Part shown: in pieces, positions 1-7,076 of the stretch | How positions within the stretch are numbered: the stretch's first letter is position 1 | Layout of the letters: the number at the start of each line of letters is the position of its first letter | NCBI GenBank assembly: GCA_910588895.1 | Contig: CAJUSS010000081.1 | Coordinates: 1 to 16,043 of the forward strand | Reading direction: 5' to 3' | DNA: 16,043 bases | Origin: an uncultured Lachnospiraceae bacterium | GTDB lineage: Bacteria > Bacillota > Clostridia > Lachnospirales > Lachnospiraceae | Program-made: the position numbers and the translations under genes | Notes under the pieces: model-generated | Databases searched by the model: none | Seen by the model: the letters and a program-made list of their open reading frames with translations, nothing else | What the model was told of the DNA's origin: nothing

Positions 1-828
1 GCGGATATCTTCTTGTACAATGGCGGGGAGATGGAGCGATGGGTGGAGCAGGTCTTAGAGTCGGTGGGGACGGAGGATATCCGTGTGGTCAGCATGATGG
101 ACAGTGTGGATGTGCTGGAGGAGGAAGTGGTGGAGGGGATGGAGGACGGTCCCCATGCCCACCATGACCATGCCGGACATGAGGATGAGGACCATGCCCG
201 GTATGCAGATGAAGACTATGTCGGGCATGTGGATGAGGACAGTGCCGGACATGCGCCGGGTCAGCTCCATGAGATCGAGTATGATGAACATATCTGGACC
301 TCTCCGGTCAACGCTATGAAGATCGTGGAGCGGATCTGTCAGGTCTTATCGGAGGAGGATCCGGACAATAGGGCTTATTATCAGGAGAGGGCCGAGGGAT
401 ATATAGAAGAGCTCAGGGAGCTGGATCGGCGATTTTGCCAGGTGGCGACAGACAAACGCCGGGATATGATCATCGTGGGAGATAAGTTTCCCTTCCGCTA
501 TCTGGCGGAGGAATATGGCCTGCAGTACCGGGCGGCCTTTGCCGGGTGCGGAGGGGATACAGAGCCCAGCGCCAGGACGATCGCGTATCTGATCGGACAG
601 GTGCAAGAGCGGCAGCTGCCGGCGGTCTTTTATCTGGAGCTCTCCAGCCAGCGTGTGGCCCAGATCATCGGGGAGGAGACGGGGGCTGCACCTATGCTCC
701 TCCATTCCTGCCACAATGTGACCCGGCGGGAATTTGAAGAAGGCGTGACCTATCTCCAGCTGATGGAGCAGAACGTGGAAAACCTGCGGGTCGGGCTGTG
801 TGGCGTGTGGTCCGGCAGACCTAAGTGA
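1..828 (+). CDS. znuA: Zinc ABC transporter substrate-binding protein, 5'-truncated by the window edge
   Basis: This is the C-terminal part of a ZnuA/AdcA-type extracellular metal-binding lipoprotein; the reading frame is open from base 1 (ADIFLYNGGEMERW), so start and signal peptide lie upstream. It should capture Zn2+ (possibly Mn2+) for the ZnuBC membrane complex encoded next. What is seen: the family-typical NGGE.W segment, a His/Asp/Glu-rich loop at bases 145-270, the EHIWTSP motif with a likely ligand His at bases 289-291, GDKFPFRY followed by an AAFAGCGG segment, and a C-terminal LLHSCHNV...GVTYL block ending in NVENLRVGL. In classical ZnuA a ligand His precedes the AFxY segment; here that position reads GDKFPF, a variant I associate with clostridial homologues. 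The next gene starts 28 bases later, so this is an operon. Substrate assignment as zinc is by family and the His-rich loop. Confidence 0.9.
   Translation, partial: ADIFLYNGGEMERWVEQVLESVGTEDIRVVSMMDSVDVLEEEVVEGMEDGPHAHHDHAGHEDEDHARYADEDYVGHVDEDSAGHAPGQLHEIEYDEHIWTSPVNAMKIVERICQVLSEEDPDNRAYYQERAEGYIEELRELDRRFCQVATDKRRDMIIVGDKFPFRYLAEEYGLQYRAAFAGCGGDTEPSARTIAYLIGQVQERQLPAVFYLELSSQRVAQIIGEETGAAPMLLHSCHNVTRREFEEGVTYLQLMEQNVENLRVGLCGVWSGRPK
178..249 (+). repeat. 24-bp imperfect tandem repeat, 3 units, in the His-rich loop of znuA
   Basis: Three in-frame 24-bp units at 178-201, 202-225 and 226-249 encode HEDEDHAR, YADEDYVG and HVDEDSAG. The flanks continue the theme (HHDHAG before, HAPG after). 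Units share the GA(T/G)GA(G/A)GAC core. The loop is acidic and His-rich, as expected for a metal-gathering segment, and appears to have grown by in-frame duplication followed by divergence. Confidence 0.75.
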
Positions 829-856
829 TGAGACAGAGAAAGGGATGGGAAGAAGG

Positions 857-1570
857 ATGAAGGGTGACCCGCTGATCGTATGCGAGCATGTGGATTTTGG
901 ATATGAGGACCAGGATGCGGTGATCGATGTGGACATGGAGATCGATCAGGGGGACTATCTCTGCATCGTGGGGGAAAACGGCTCCGGAAAGAGCACCCTG
1001 ATGAAAGGGATCTTAGGTCTTTTAAAGCCTACCGGGGGGACGCTCACGCTGGACGAGGATCTAAAGCGCACGGGTATCGGCTATCTCCCCCAGCAGACGG
1101 TAGCCCAGCGGGATTTTCCGGCCACGGTCTACGAGGTGGTCCGCTCCGGGTGCCTGAGCCGCCGGGGAATGCGGCCCTTTTACACCAGAAAGGAAGAGCA
1201 GCTGGTGCTGGAATGCATGGAGAAGCTGAAGATCGGAGCGCTTAAAGATCATTGCTACCGGGAACTTTCCGGCGGGCAGCAGCAGCGGGTGCTGATCGCC
1301 AGGGCGCTCTGCGCCACCAGCAAGCTGCTGGTCTTAGACGAGCCAGTCACAGGTTTAGACCCCTCGGCGATCCAGGAGCTCTATCAGATCCTGCAAAGAT
1401 TGAACCGGGAGGATGGGGTGACGATTCTGATGGTATCCCATGACATCCGGAACGTGGTGGGCCAAGCGGATAAGATCCTCCATCTGGGGCAGCGGGTGCT
1501 GTTCTACGGCAGCGCAGAGGCGTATCGAAAGAGTGGACTGGGTCAGCGTTTTTTGGGAACAGGAAAGTGA
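857..1570 (+). CDS. znuC: Zinc ABC transporter ATP-binding protein
   Basis: ATPase of the zinc importer; it hydrolyses ATP at the cytoplasmic face to drive transport through ZnuB. With the start at 857 it has 237 residues, normal for ZnuC. Visible motifs: Walker A GENGSGKST (residues 39-47), Q-loop near residue 79 (YLPQQ), ABC signature LSGGQQQR (137-144), Walker B LLVLDEP (157-163) with catalytic Glu162, D-loop GLD (166-168), and H-loop His195 in VSHD. The start is uncertain: ATG at 845 (adds MGRR) and GTG at 800 are in frame, but the purine-rich GGGAAGAAGG lies just before 857 and the fold begins at DPLIVCEHV. It sits 28 bases after znuA, and its stop overlaps a possible GTG of the permease frame (GTGA at 1567-1570). 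The neighbours decide zinc or manganese over other metals. Confidence 0.93.
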   Translation: MKGDPLIVCEHVDFGYEDQDAVIDVDMEIDQGDYLCIVGENGSGKSTLMKGILGLLKPTGGTLTLDEDLKRTGIGYLPQQTVAQRDFPATVYEVVRSGCLSRRGMRPFYTRKEEQLVLECMEKLKIGALKDHCYRELSGGQQQRVLIARALCATSKLLVLDEPVTGLDPSAIQELYQILQRLNREDGVTILMVSHDIRNVVGQADKILHLGQRVLFYGSAEAYRKSGLGQRFLGTGK

Positions 1571-1659
1571 GTCGGGAAGCGGTCCATGGAAGCCGGATGG
1601 GGGCTGGGCCTGCCGGGCAGGAGATGGATGTGTGCAAAGAACGTAAGGAGGTGCCGTAT

Positions 1660-2481
1660 ATGGGTGTGATCAAAGAGATGTTGTCCTACCCTTTTTTGGT
1701 CCGGGCGCTGGCAGGCGGGATGCTGGTCTCCCTGTGTGCGTCCCTTTTAGGGGTCAGTCTGGTCTTGAAGCGGTATTCGATGATCGGGGACGGATTGTCC
1801 CATGTGTCTTTCGGGGCCTTGTCCGTGGCGATCGCTCTGGGCTGGTCGCCGTTAGCGGTGTCGATCCCGGTGGTGGTGCTGGCGGCATTTTTCCTCCTGA
1901 GGATCACGGAGAGCAGCAAGCTAAAAAGCGATGCGGCGATCGCCATGATCTCAGCCAGCGCTCTGGCGATCGGGATCATCGTGACCTCTATGACCACCGG
2001 GATGACCACCGATATCAGCAGCTATATGTTCGGCAGCATCCTGGCCATGAGCCAGGCGGATGTGCGGCTTGCCGTGGTATTGTCCGTGGTAGTGCTGGGC
2101 TTGTTCATCTTCTGCTACCACAAGATCTTTGCGGTGACCTTTGACGAGAGCTTTGCCAAAGCCACCGGGGTCCGGGTGGACCTTTATAACGTGCTGATCG
2201 CCATACTCACGGCAGTGACCATCGTGCTGGGGATGCGGATGATGGGGGCTATGCTGATCTCCAGCCTGATCATCTTCCCGGCGCTGACCTCCATGCGGGT
2301 GTTCAAAAGCTTTAAGGGCGTGATGATCTCCTCTGGCGTGGTCTCCGTGGTCTGCTTTTTGGCCGGGATGGTGGCATCCTACACCTTGTCCACCCCGGCA
2401 GGGGCCAGCGTGGTGGTGATGGACCTGCTCTGCTTTTTGCTGTTCACGGCGTGGGCGGCTGTGGGGCGATCCAAGAAGTGA
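1660..2481 (+). CDS. znuB: Zinc ABC transporter permease
   Basis: Membrane subunit of the zinc importer, ABC-3 family, 273 residues from the ATG at 1660. Its start is set by a strong AAGGAGGT ribosome site at 1645-1652, 7 bases upstream. An in-frame GTG at 1567 would add 31 hydrophilic residues that do not look like part of the family and lack a good ribosome site. The protein is almost entirely hydrophobic with about seven to eight predicted membrane segments. The family pattern GVSLVLKRYSMIGDGLSHVSFGAL near the N-terminus and the later GMRMMGAMLISSLIIFPA segment are typical. An 89-base spacer separates it from znuC. No terminator is obvious after its stop, so read-through into the K+ transporter gene is possible. 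Confidence 0.93.
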   Translation: MGVIKEMLSYPFLVRALAGGMLVSLCASLLGVSLVLKRYSMIGDGLSHVSFGALSVAIALGWSPLAVSIPVVVLAAFFLLRITESSKLKSDAAIAMISASALAIGIIVTSMTTGMTTDISSYMFGSILAMSQADVRLAVVLSVVVLGLFIFCYHKIFAVTFDESFAKATGVRVDLYNVLIAILTAVTIVLGMRMMGAMLISSLIIFPALTSMRVFKSFKGVMISSGVVSVVCFLAGMVASYTLSTPAGASVVVMDLLCFLLFTAWAAVGRSKK

Positions 2482-2511
2482 GACAAAGGGAGCGCGGCGT
2501 GGAGAGAGAAG

Positions 2512-2584
2512 ATACCGCAAGACGGAAAACAGACAGCAGAAAGGCTGTGTGGATCATAGAGAGAAAAGATAGCGGTATAGGAGG
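2512..2584 (+). promoter_or_regulatory. Possible folded leader ahead of the K+ channel gene
   Basis: Inverted arms ATACCGC (2512-2518) and GCGGTAT (2572-2578) enclose 53 bases that contain a second hairpin, ACAGC (2533-2537) with GCTGT (2544-2548) around AGAAAG. The outer arm abuts the AGGAGG ribosome site (2579-2584). Such a fold could affect translation of the downstream gene. It does not resemble the c-di-AMP (ydaO) riboswitch consensus as far as I can judge by eye. A 7-bp arm pair can occur by chance. Confidence 0.3.
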
Positions 2585-2594
2585 ACCTTAAAAT

Positions 2595-4001
2595 ATGGAT
2601 AAGCAAATACAAAAGGGAAATGGGGAAAAGCCAGGCCCCCTATCCTGGCTGAGAAAAAAGCTGGAGATCAGGAACCATCTGTCCCAGACCCAGTTCATCG
2701 CCTACGGATTTCTGGGGATCATCCTGATAGGGACATTGATCCTCATGCTCCCCTGGTCGAACCGGTCAGGGCAGAGCCTGGGGTTCGTCAACTGTCTGCT
2801 GACCGCCACCAGCGCTACCTGTGTGACGGGTCTGGTGGCGGCGGATACCTGGAGCCAGTGGACGCTTTTGGGGCAGCTTGCGATCATCACCATGATCCAG
2901 ATCGGAGGGCTGGGGTTCATCACGATCGGCGTGTTCTTATCCATCCTCTTAAGGAGACGGATCGGGTTAAAGCAGCGGGGGCTGATGCAGGAGAGCGTCA
3001 ATACCCTGCAGATCGGAGGCGTAGTGCGCCTGGCTAAGCACATCGTGCTGTGGACCATGGTATTTGAAGGAGCGGGAGCGGTGCTCTTGTCGATCCGGTT
3101 CATCGGCGACTTTGGCCTTGTAAAAGGCATCTATTACGGGATCTTCCATTCGATCTCCGCCTTCTGCAATGCCGGGTTCGACCTGATGGGAGCCCGGGAA
3201 CCCTACAGTTCCCTGACGTATTATCATGGCGACTGGCTGATCAATATGACCATCATGAGCCTGATCGTGATCGGCGGGATCGGTTTTATCGTGTGGGAGG
3301 ACTTGGGGAGGAACAAGCTGCAGGTGCGCAGATACCGGCTCCACACCAAGATCGTGCTGGTGACCACCGTGATCTTGCTCTTTGGCGGGGCGGCGCTGTT
3401 TGGCCTTTTGGAGCGGGAAAATGTGATGGCAGATATGTGCATCGGCGACCGGATCTGGGCCGCCCTCTTCCAGTCGGTCACGGCAAGGACCGCCGGGTTC
3501 AACAGCACGGATACAGCGGCGCTGACCGATGGCAGCAAGCTGGTGACGATCGTGCTGATGTTCATCGGAGGAAGCCCCGGCTCCACGGCAGGCGGGATCA
3601 AGACCACCACACTGGCGGTGCTCCTGCTCTGCATCCGGGCCAGTGTGGACCAGACGGACGGGGTCAATGTGGCCGGGCGCAGGCTGGATGGCGATGTGAT
3701 ACGGCAGGCCGGATTGATCTTGTCCTTTAACCTTATGCTGACCATAGCGGCGGCAGTGTGGATCGTGCTGTTCCAGCCGGAGCTATTGATGTCGGATGTG
3801 CTCTTTGAGACATTCTCGGCGATCGGCACGGCGGGGATGTCCACGGGGATCACCAGGGAGCTGCTGCCGGTATCTAAGCTGGCGCTGGTGGTGCTGATGT
3901 TCTGCGGGAGGGTGGGCAGCCTTTCCTCGGCATTGGCCTTTACCCAGTCCAAGAAGAAGCCGCCTGTGCGGCTGCCAGTGGAACGGATCACGGTGGGGTA
4001 G
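2595..4001 (+). CDS. TrkH/KtrB-family K+ uptake channel subunit
   Basis: Membrane subunit of a Trk/Ktr potassium uptake system, 468 residues. The four-fold P-loop architecture is readable: TCVTGL (75-80), FCNAGFD (190-196), RTAGFNS (298-304) and GTAGMSTG (411-418), each with the filter Gly. The conserved intramembrane gate region GGSPGSTAGGIKTTT lies at 325-339. Hydrophobic helices alternate as expected; a charged N-terminus of about 30 residues is cytoplasmic. AGGAGG at 2579-2584 supports the ATG at 2595. The partner RCK gene follows after 204 bases. The short single-RCK partner (218 aa) argues for the KtrAB type rather than the large TrkA type; in KtrAB systems uptake is gated by nucleotides bound to the RCK ring. 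Ktr systems often couple to Na+, which cannot be decided here. Confidence 0.93.
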   Translation: MDKQIQKGNGEKPGPLSWLRKKLEIRNHLSQTQFIAYGFLGIILIGTLILMLPWSNRSGQSLGFVNCLLTATSATCVTGLVAADTWSQWTLLGQLAIITMIQIGGLGFITIGVFLSILLRRRIGLKQRGLMQESVNTLQIGGVVRLAKHIVLWTMVFEGAGAVLLSIRFIGDFGLVKGIYYGIFHSISAFCNAGFDLMGAREPYSSLTYYHGDWLINMTIMSLIVIGGIGFIVWEDLGRNKLQVRRYRLHTKIVLVTTVILLFGGAALFGLLERENVMADMCIGDRIWAALFQSVTARTAGFNSTDTAALTDGSKLVTIVLMFIGGSPGSTAGGIKTTTLAVLLLCIRASVDQTDGVNVAGRRLDGDVIRQAGLILSFNLMLTIAAAVWIVLFQPELLMSDVLFETFSAIGTAGMSTGITRELLPVSKLALVVLMFCGRVGSLSSALAFTQSKKKPPVRLPVERITVG

Positions 4002-4057
4002 CCATGGGGCAGACCGCCGAGGATCCGCCGGGATGTGCGGCTGCAGGTAAAAGGGTC

Positions 4058-4140
4058 GTTACTTTTCACAGGCTGGCCAAGGCACCTCCCTCCGCTGCGA
4101 AACTGGCGTGGGTGTGAGCAGTAACAAAGGGCCTGCTGTG
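4058..4140 (+). other. Structured intergenic segment between the two K+ transporter genes
   Basis: The 204-base gap 4002-4205 contains no convincing gene. Complementary segments are seen: GTTACT (4058-4063) with AGTAAC (4120-4125), and CAGGC (4069-4073) with GCCTG (4131-4135). Because one partner lies inside and the other outside the first helix, both together would form a pseudoknot-like arrangement. CACC near 4083 and GGTG near 4111 could add an inner helix. I could not match this to a known riboswitch consensus, and each helix is short. Confidence 0.25.
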
Positions 4141-4156
4141 AGATAGATAAGATCTG

Positions 4157-4196
4157 GGATAGCTGGGAAAGAGAGTAGGATAGCTGGGAAAGAGAG
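4157..4196 (+). repeat. 21-bp tandem duplication just before the RCK gene
   Basis: GGATAGCTGGGAAAGAGAG occurs perfectly at 4157-4175 and again at 4178-4196, a period of 21 bases. The second copy runs into GATGAGGGC and the start codon at 4206, so the purine-rich ribosome-binding region of the downstream gene lies next to, and partly within, the duplicated unit. Confidence 0.85.
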
Positions 4197-4205
4197 GATG
4201 AGGGC

Positions 4206-4862
4206 ATGAAATCAATCTTGATCATCGGGATGGGAAGGTTTGGGCAGCACCTGTGTCGGAACCTGGCGGCATTGGAAAATGAGATCATGATCGTGGACCA
4301 GGAGGAGGAGCGGCTGGAGGATATGCTGCCGTTGGTGGTCAGCGCAAAGATCGGGGACTGCACCAATGAGACCGTTTTAAAGAGCTTAGGGATCGATAAT
4401 TTCGATATCTGTTTCGTGTGCATCGGCACCAATTTCCAGAGCAGTCTGGAGATCACCAGCCTGCTAAAGGAGATGGGGGCCAAGTATGTGGTCAGCAAGG
4501 CGAACCGGGACATCCATGCCAAATTCCTGCTGCGGAACGGGGCGGACGAGGTGATCTATCCGGACCGGGATATCGCGGAGAAGCTGGCGGTGCGCTACAG
4601 CGCCAACCATGTATTTGACTACATCGAGCTGACGGACGAATTTTCCATCTATGAGATCCCGCCCCTGACGGAGTGGATGGGGAAGAGCCTAAAGGAGCTG
4701 GCACTGCGCAATGTATACCATATCAGCATCCTGGCGGTGAAGCGCCCGGATGGAGAGATGTGCATGATGCCGGATGCCGACTATGTGATCTTAGCGGACG
4801 ATCATCTGATGGTGATCGGGATGAACACGGATATACAGAGATTGCTGGATAGGATCAAGTAG
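4206..4862 (+). CDS. TrkA/KtrA-family RCK regulatory subunit of K+ uptake
   Basis: Cytoplasmic gating subunit that forms a ring on the TrkH/KtrB channel and binds nucleotide. Length is 218 residues, typical of KtrA. The N-terminal RCK_N Rossmann fold begins at residue 3, with IGMGRFG (7-13) giving the GxGxxG signature and acidic Asp31 at the end of beta-strand 2 for ribose contact. The segment KIGDCTNETVLKSLGI is the usual third-strand region. The RCK_C (TrkA_C) domain covers about residues 135-218, including EIPPLTEWMGKSLKEL and the DHLMVIG strand. The purine-rich GAGAGGATGAGGGC precedes the ATG; part of it is in a 21-bp duplication. It belongs with the channel gene upstream. KtrA C-terminal domains can bind c-di-AMP in Firmicutes; that is family knowledge and not shown here. 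Confidence 0.93.
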   Translation: MKSILIIGMGRFGQHLCRNLAALENEIMIVDQEEERLEDMLPLVVSAKIGDCTNETVLKSLGIDNFDICFVCIGTNFQSSLEITSLLKEMGAKYVVSKANRDIHAKFLLRNGADEVIYPDRDIAEKLAVRYSANHVFDYIELTDEFSIYEIPPLTEWMGKSLKELALRNVYHISILAVKRPDGEMCMMPDADYVILADDHLMVIGMNTDIQRLLDRIK

Positions 4863-4932
4863 AGCGGATCATCGTATGCTTTGGATAGAGGACGGTGAAG
4901 CGGTGGATAAAAAGGAAGGGGAGAGGGAAGAG

Positions 4933-5763
4933 ATGTACAGATTGATCGCATGTGATTTGGATGAGACGCTGCTGAGTGAGGACCGGAAGGTCTGCGCGAG
5001 GAACCGGGAGGCGATCTTAAAGGCCAGAGAGCTGGGGGTGCGGTTCGTGCCGGCTACGGGGCGGGGATACCCTTCGGTGAGCGGTACGCTGACGGAGCTG
5101 GGGGTGCTGGACCAGGAGGGAGAGTATGTGATCTCGTACAATGGAGGCGCGATAACGGAGAATAAGGGAAATAAACTGCTGCATTTTGCAGGGATCTCCT
5201 TTGAGACGGCGAAGGCCCTTTTTGAGAGGGGACTGCCCTATGATGTCTGCATCCACGTCTACACGGAGGATACGGTCTATGTCTACCGCCTGTGGCAGAA
5301 GGAAAAGGACTACATAGCCGGGCGGATGGAGGTCACCGAGTTTTTTGAGCCCAGCATCGATTTCCTTAAGGGACAGGATATCGTGAAGGTGCTGTATGTG
5401 AACACGGACTACGGATACCTGCGGCAGATCGAGGAGGATCTAAAGGATATCACAGGGGACTTAGATGTGAGCTATTCCTCCAACCGATATATCGAGTTCA
5501 ATAAAAAAGGCGTGAACAAGGGATCGGGCCTTCTGACCCTGGCAAAGCTCTTAGGGATAAAGCAGGAGGAGACGATCGCGATCGGAGATAATTTCAACGA
5601 CCTGTCCATGATCTTAGCCGCCGGACTGGGAGTGGGCGTGCAGAACACGGCAAAGGATATGAAGCCGCTGTGCGCCGTGCTCACAAAGGCCACCAATGAG
5701 GAAGGCGCGGTGGCGGAGGTGATCGAGAAGTATATCTTAAAGCCGGCGGCCTCTGTTCGGTGA
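4933..5763 (+). CDS. HAD superfamily Cof-type phosphatase
   Basis: A class IIB (Cof/YwpJ-like) haloacid dehalogenase-type hydrolase, 276 residues, predicted soluble and Mg2+-dependent, removing phosphate from small phosphorylated metabolites. Motif I is DLDET (residues 8-12) with nucleophile Asp8 and acid/base Asp10; motif II is ATGR (41-44, Thr42); motif III Lys is Lys196 in VNKG; motif IV is GDNFND (218-223). Between them is the alpha/beta cap typical of Cof proteins. The ATG at 4933 is chosen because MYRLIACDLDET is the standard family N-terminus and GAGAGGGAAG lies just upstream; an in-frame ATG at 4876 would add 19 charged residues. It follows the RCK gene by 70 bases with no visible terminator, so it may be cotranscribed. 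The substrate cannot be told from sequence. Confidence 0.92.
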   Translation: MYRLIACDLDETLLSEDRKVCARNREAILKARELGVRFVPATGRGYPSVSGTLTELGVLDQEGEYVISYNGGAITENKGNKLLHFAGISFETAKALFERGLPYDVCIHVYTEDTVYVYRLWQKEKDYIAGRMEVTEFFEPSIDFLKGQDIVKVLYVNTDYGYLRQIEEDLKDITGDLDVSYSSNRYIEFNKKGVNKGSGLLTLAKLLGIKQEETIAIGDNFNDLSMILAAGLGVGVQNTAKDMKPLCAVLTKATNEEGAVAEVIEKYILKPAASVR

Positions 5764-5800
5764 GCTGGCCGGAGCTTTTCGCGTGTCCCTTTCGATAGTC

Positions 5801-5829
5801 TGGATAGATCTCTTTTTTCTGGTCATAAT
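5801..5829 (+). promoter_or_regulatory. Possible promoter for the rubrerythrin gene
   Basis: TGGATA (5801-5806) and CATAAT (5824-5829) are separated by 17 bases, matching 4/6 and 5/6 positions of the sigma-A consensus. The start codon at 5915 would follow a leader of about 80 bases. No clear peroxide-repressor box was seen by eye. Confidence 0.35.
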
Positions 5830-5914
5830 AGGAAAAGGCTTAAGAGGGCCGGGGCGCGTGCGGGCATCGATCTGTTGCCGGCATCGTCTAAAGACTAGGA
5901 AGGAGAATGATCGT

Positions 5915-6541
5915 ATGGCAGTGGATCTTAAGGACAGTGAGACAAAGGGGAACCTGATGCGGGCTTTTGCCGGGGAGAGTCAGGCCAGGAACCGATATAC
6001 GTTTGCGGCAGAGCAGGCGAAGCAGCAGAAGCTCCATGTGATCGAGGCAGTGTTCCGTTATACGGCGGATCAGGAACGGGAGCACGCAAAGATCTTTTAT
6101 CAGCATCTGAAGGAGCTGGCCGGGGAGACGATCCAGGTGGACGGCGGATATCCCATCGATATCACGGAGGATATGGTGCAACTCTTAAAGAAGGCACAGC
6201 ACAACGAGTATGAGGAGCACGACCCGGTGTACAAGGCATTTGGGGATAAGGCCAAGGAGGAAGGGTTCCCCCAGGTGGCCCGGTCTTTCTATCTGATCGC
6301 CGATATCGAGAAATTCCACGGCGACCGGTTCGGGCGGTTCGCAAAGCTTTTAGAAGAGGACCAGCTCTTTGTCTCCAAGGTGAAGACCGGGTGGATCTGC
6401 TTGAACTGTGGGTATACCTTCGAGGGCATGGGAGCGCCGGAGAAATGCCCGGTGTGCGATCATGATAAAGGATATTTCATCCGACTGGAATTGTCACCCT
6501 TTGCGGGAGCGATGGAGGCGGGGCAGGAGCCGATCCTGTAA
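5915..6541 (+). CDS. rbr: Rubrerythrin
   Basis: Cytoplasmic non-haem iron peroxidase that reduces H2O2 to water in anaerobes, using electrons passed through its rubredoxin centre. It has 208 residues. The N-terminal ferritin-like diiron domain shows Glu21 (AGESQA), Glu54 with His57 (EREH), Glu98 and Glu101 in NEYEEH, and Glu132 with His135 (EKFH). The C-terminal rubredoxin-like domain has two Cys pairs, Cys162/Cys165 (CLNC) and Cys178/Cys181 (CPVC), spaced as expected. The ATG at 5915 is supported by AAGGAG at 5900-5905; the frame is open upstream to 5783 but that part is not family-like. It stands alone between a possible promoter and a clear terminator. It is somewhat longer than the classic clostridial rubrerythrin (about 190 residues) because of a short C-terminal tail. 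Confidence 0.96.
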   Translation: MAVDLKDSETKGNLMRAFAGESQARNRYTFAAEQAKQQKLHVIEAVFRYTADQEREHAKIFYQHLKELAGETIQVDGGYPIDITEDMVQLLKKAQHNEYEEHDPVYKAFGDKAKEEGFPQVARSFYLIADIEKFHGDRFGRFAKLLEEDQLFVSKVKTGWICLNCGYTFEGMGAPEKCPVCDHDKGYFIRLELSPFAGAMEAGQEPIL

Positions 6542-6616
6542 GAGATCTGCGGGTGTATCCGGCATACCTTGCCCCAGGCCGCCTGACCGCTGAGCTTTCA
6601 CTGCAGATGCAGACAG

Positions 6617-6656
6617 GACATGACTTTCGTTTGGGGAGTCATGTCTTTTTGTTTTT
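6617..6656 (+). terminator. Rho-independent terminator after rubrerythrin
   Basis: A perfect 9-bp stem, GACATGACT (6617-6625) with AGTCATGTC (6637-6645), closes an 11-base loop and is followed at once by TTTTTGTTTTT (6646-6656). It lies 75 bases after the rubrerythrin stop. Confidence 0.92.
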
Positions 6657-6693
6657 GGACAAAGCAGACGATCGTGCTATTTTATTTTTTTAG

Positions 6694-6723
6694 TACTTGA
6701 CATTACAAAGTAGTTGGTATACT
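6694..6723 (+). promoter_or_regulatory. padR promoter with overlapping operator-like inverted repeat
   Basis: A perfect -35 box TTGACA (6697-6702) is followed by TATACT at 6718-6723 (15-base spacer) or TACTAT at 6720-6725 (17-base spacer). The -35 box is embedded in TACTT-N9-AAGTA (6694-6712), an inverted repeat. PadR proteins commonly repress their own promoter through such sites, so this is a likely autoregulatory operator. The promoter call is from sequence; the binding protein is inferred. Confidence 0.7.
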
Positions 6724-6746
6724 ATGGTATCACGAGGAGGAAAGGG

Positions 6747-7076
6747 ATGAACGCACAGTTTAAAAAGGGAGTGCTGGAGCTGATCGTCCTGGAGTCGGTG
6801 CGGAAGCGGGATATGTATGGGTATGAGCTGGTGGAGGAAGTGTCAAAGGTGATCGATGTGAACGAGGGGACGATCTACCCGCTTTTGAAGCGCTTGACCA
6901 ACGAGCATTATTTTGAGACCTATCTGCGGGAATCAAAGGAAGGACCGCCCAGGAAGTACTACCATCTGACGGCTGCCGGTGTCCTGTACCGGGATGAGCT
7001 GGAGGAGGAGTGGGAAAAGCTCCAGGAGAGAGTATGCAAGTTTTTAAAGGAACAGAGTGGAGGCAAGGATGGATAG
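6747..7076 (+). CDS. PadR-family transcriptional regulator
   Basis: A 109-residue winged-helix repressor of the short PadR (PadR-s1) class. The family pattern is clear: FKKGVLELIVLESV in helix 1, DMYGYELVEEVSKV in helix 2, the recognition helix EGTIYPLLKRLTNE, the wing EGPPRKYYHLTAAG, and a C-terminal coiled helix DELEEEWEKLQERVC that mediates dimerisation. AGGAGG (6735-6740) lies 6 bases before the ATG at 6747. The next gene overlaps its 3' end by 8 bases. PadR proteins next to HAAS/DUF1700 and DUF4097-type membrane proteins form a common Firmicutes operon, often reacting to membrane-active compounds; this operon fits that pattern but the inducer is unknown. Confidence 0.94.
   Translation: MNAQFKKGVLELIVLESVRKRDMYGYELVEEVSKVIDVNEGTIYPLLKRLTNEHYFETYLRESKEGPPRKYYHLTAAGVLYRDELEEEWEKLQERVCKFLKEQSGGKDG

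Noticed and set aside
346..936. A 196-codon minus-strand frame over znuA and the start of znuC
   Set aside because: It is antisense to two recognised genes, and its His/Pro/Leu-rich product has no family-like motif.
1567..1659. GTG start at 1567 for the zinc permease, overlapping the znuC stop
   Set aside because: The GTGA overlap is tempting, but the extra 31 residues are hydrophilic and a much better ribosome site precedes 1660.
4040..4140. Resemblance to a cobalamin or c-di-AMP riboswitch in the K+ gene spacer
   Set aside because: A CGCTGCGAAACTGG stretch recalls part of the B12 element, but the other conserved blocks are missing, and the ydaO core was not found either.
3224..4522. A 432-codon open frame on the minus strand across the K+ transporter genes
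   Set aside because: It lies antisense to two clear genes and their spacer, the product is Ser/Pro/Ile-rich with no family features, and the strand bias of ATC/GAT codons explains the lack of stops.
5764..5780. Terminator after the HAD phosphatase (AGCT-GGCCGG-AGCT then TTTT)
   Set aside because: The stem is only 4 bp and the T run is short, so it is too weak to call.
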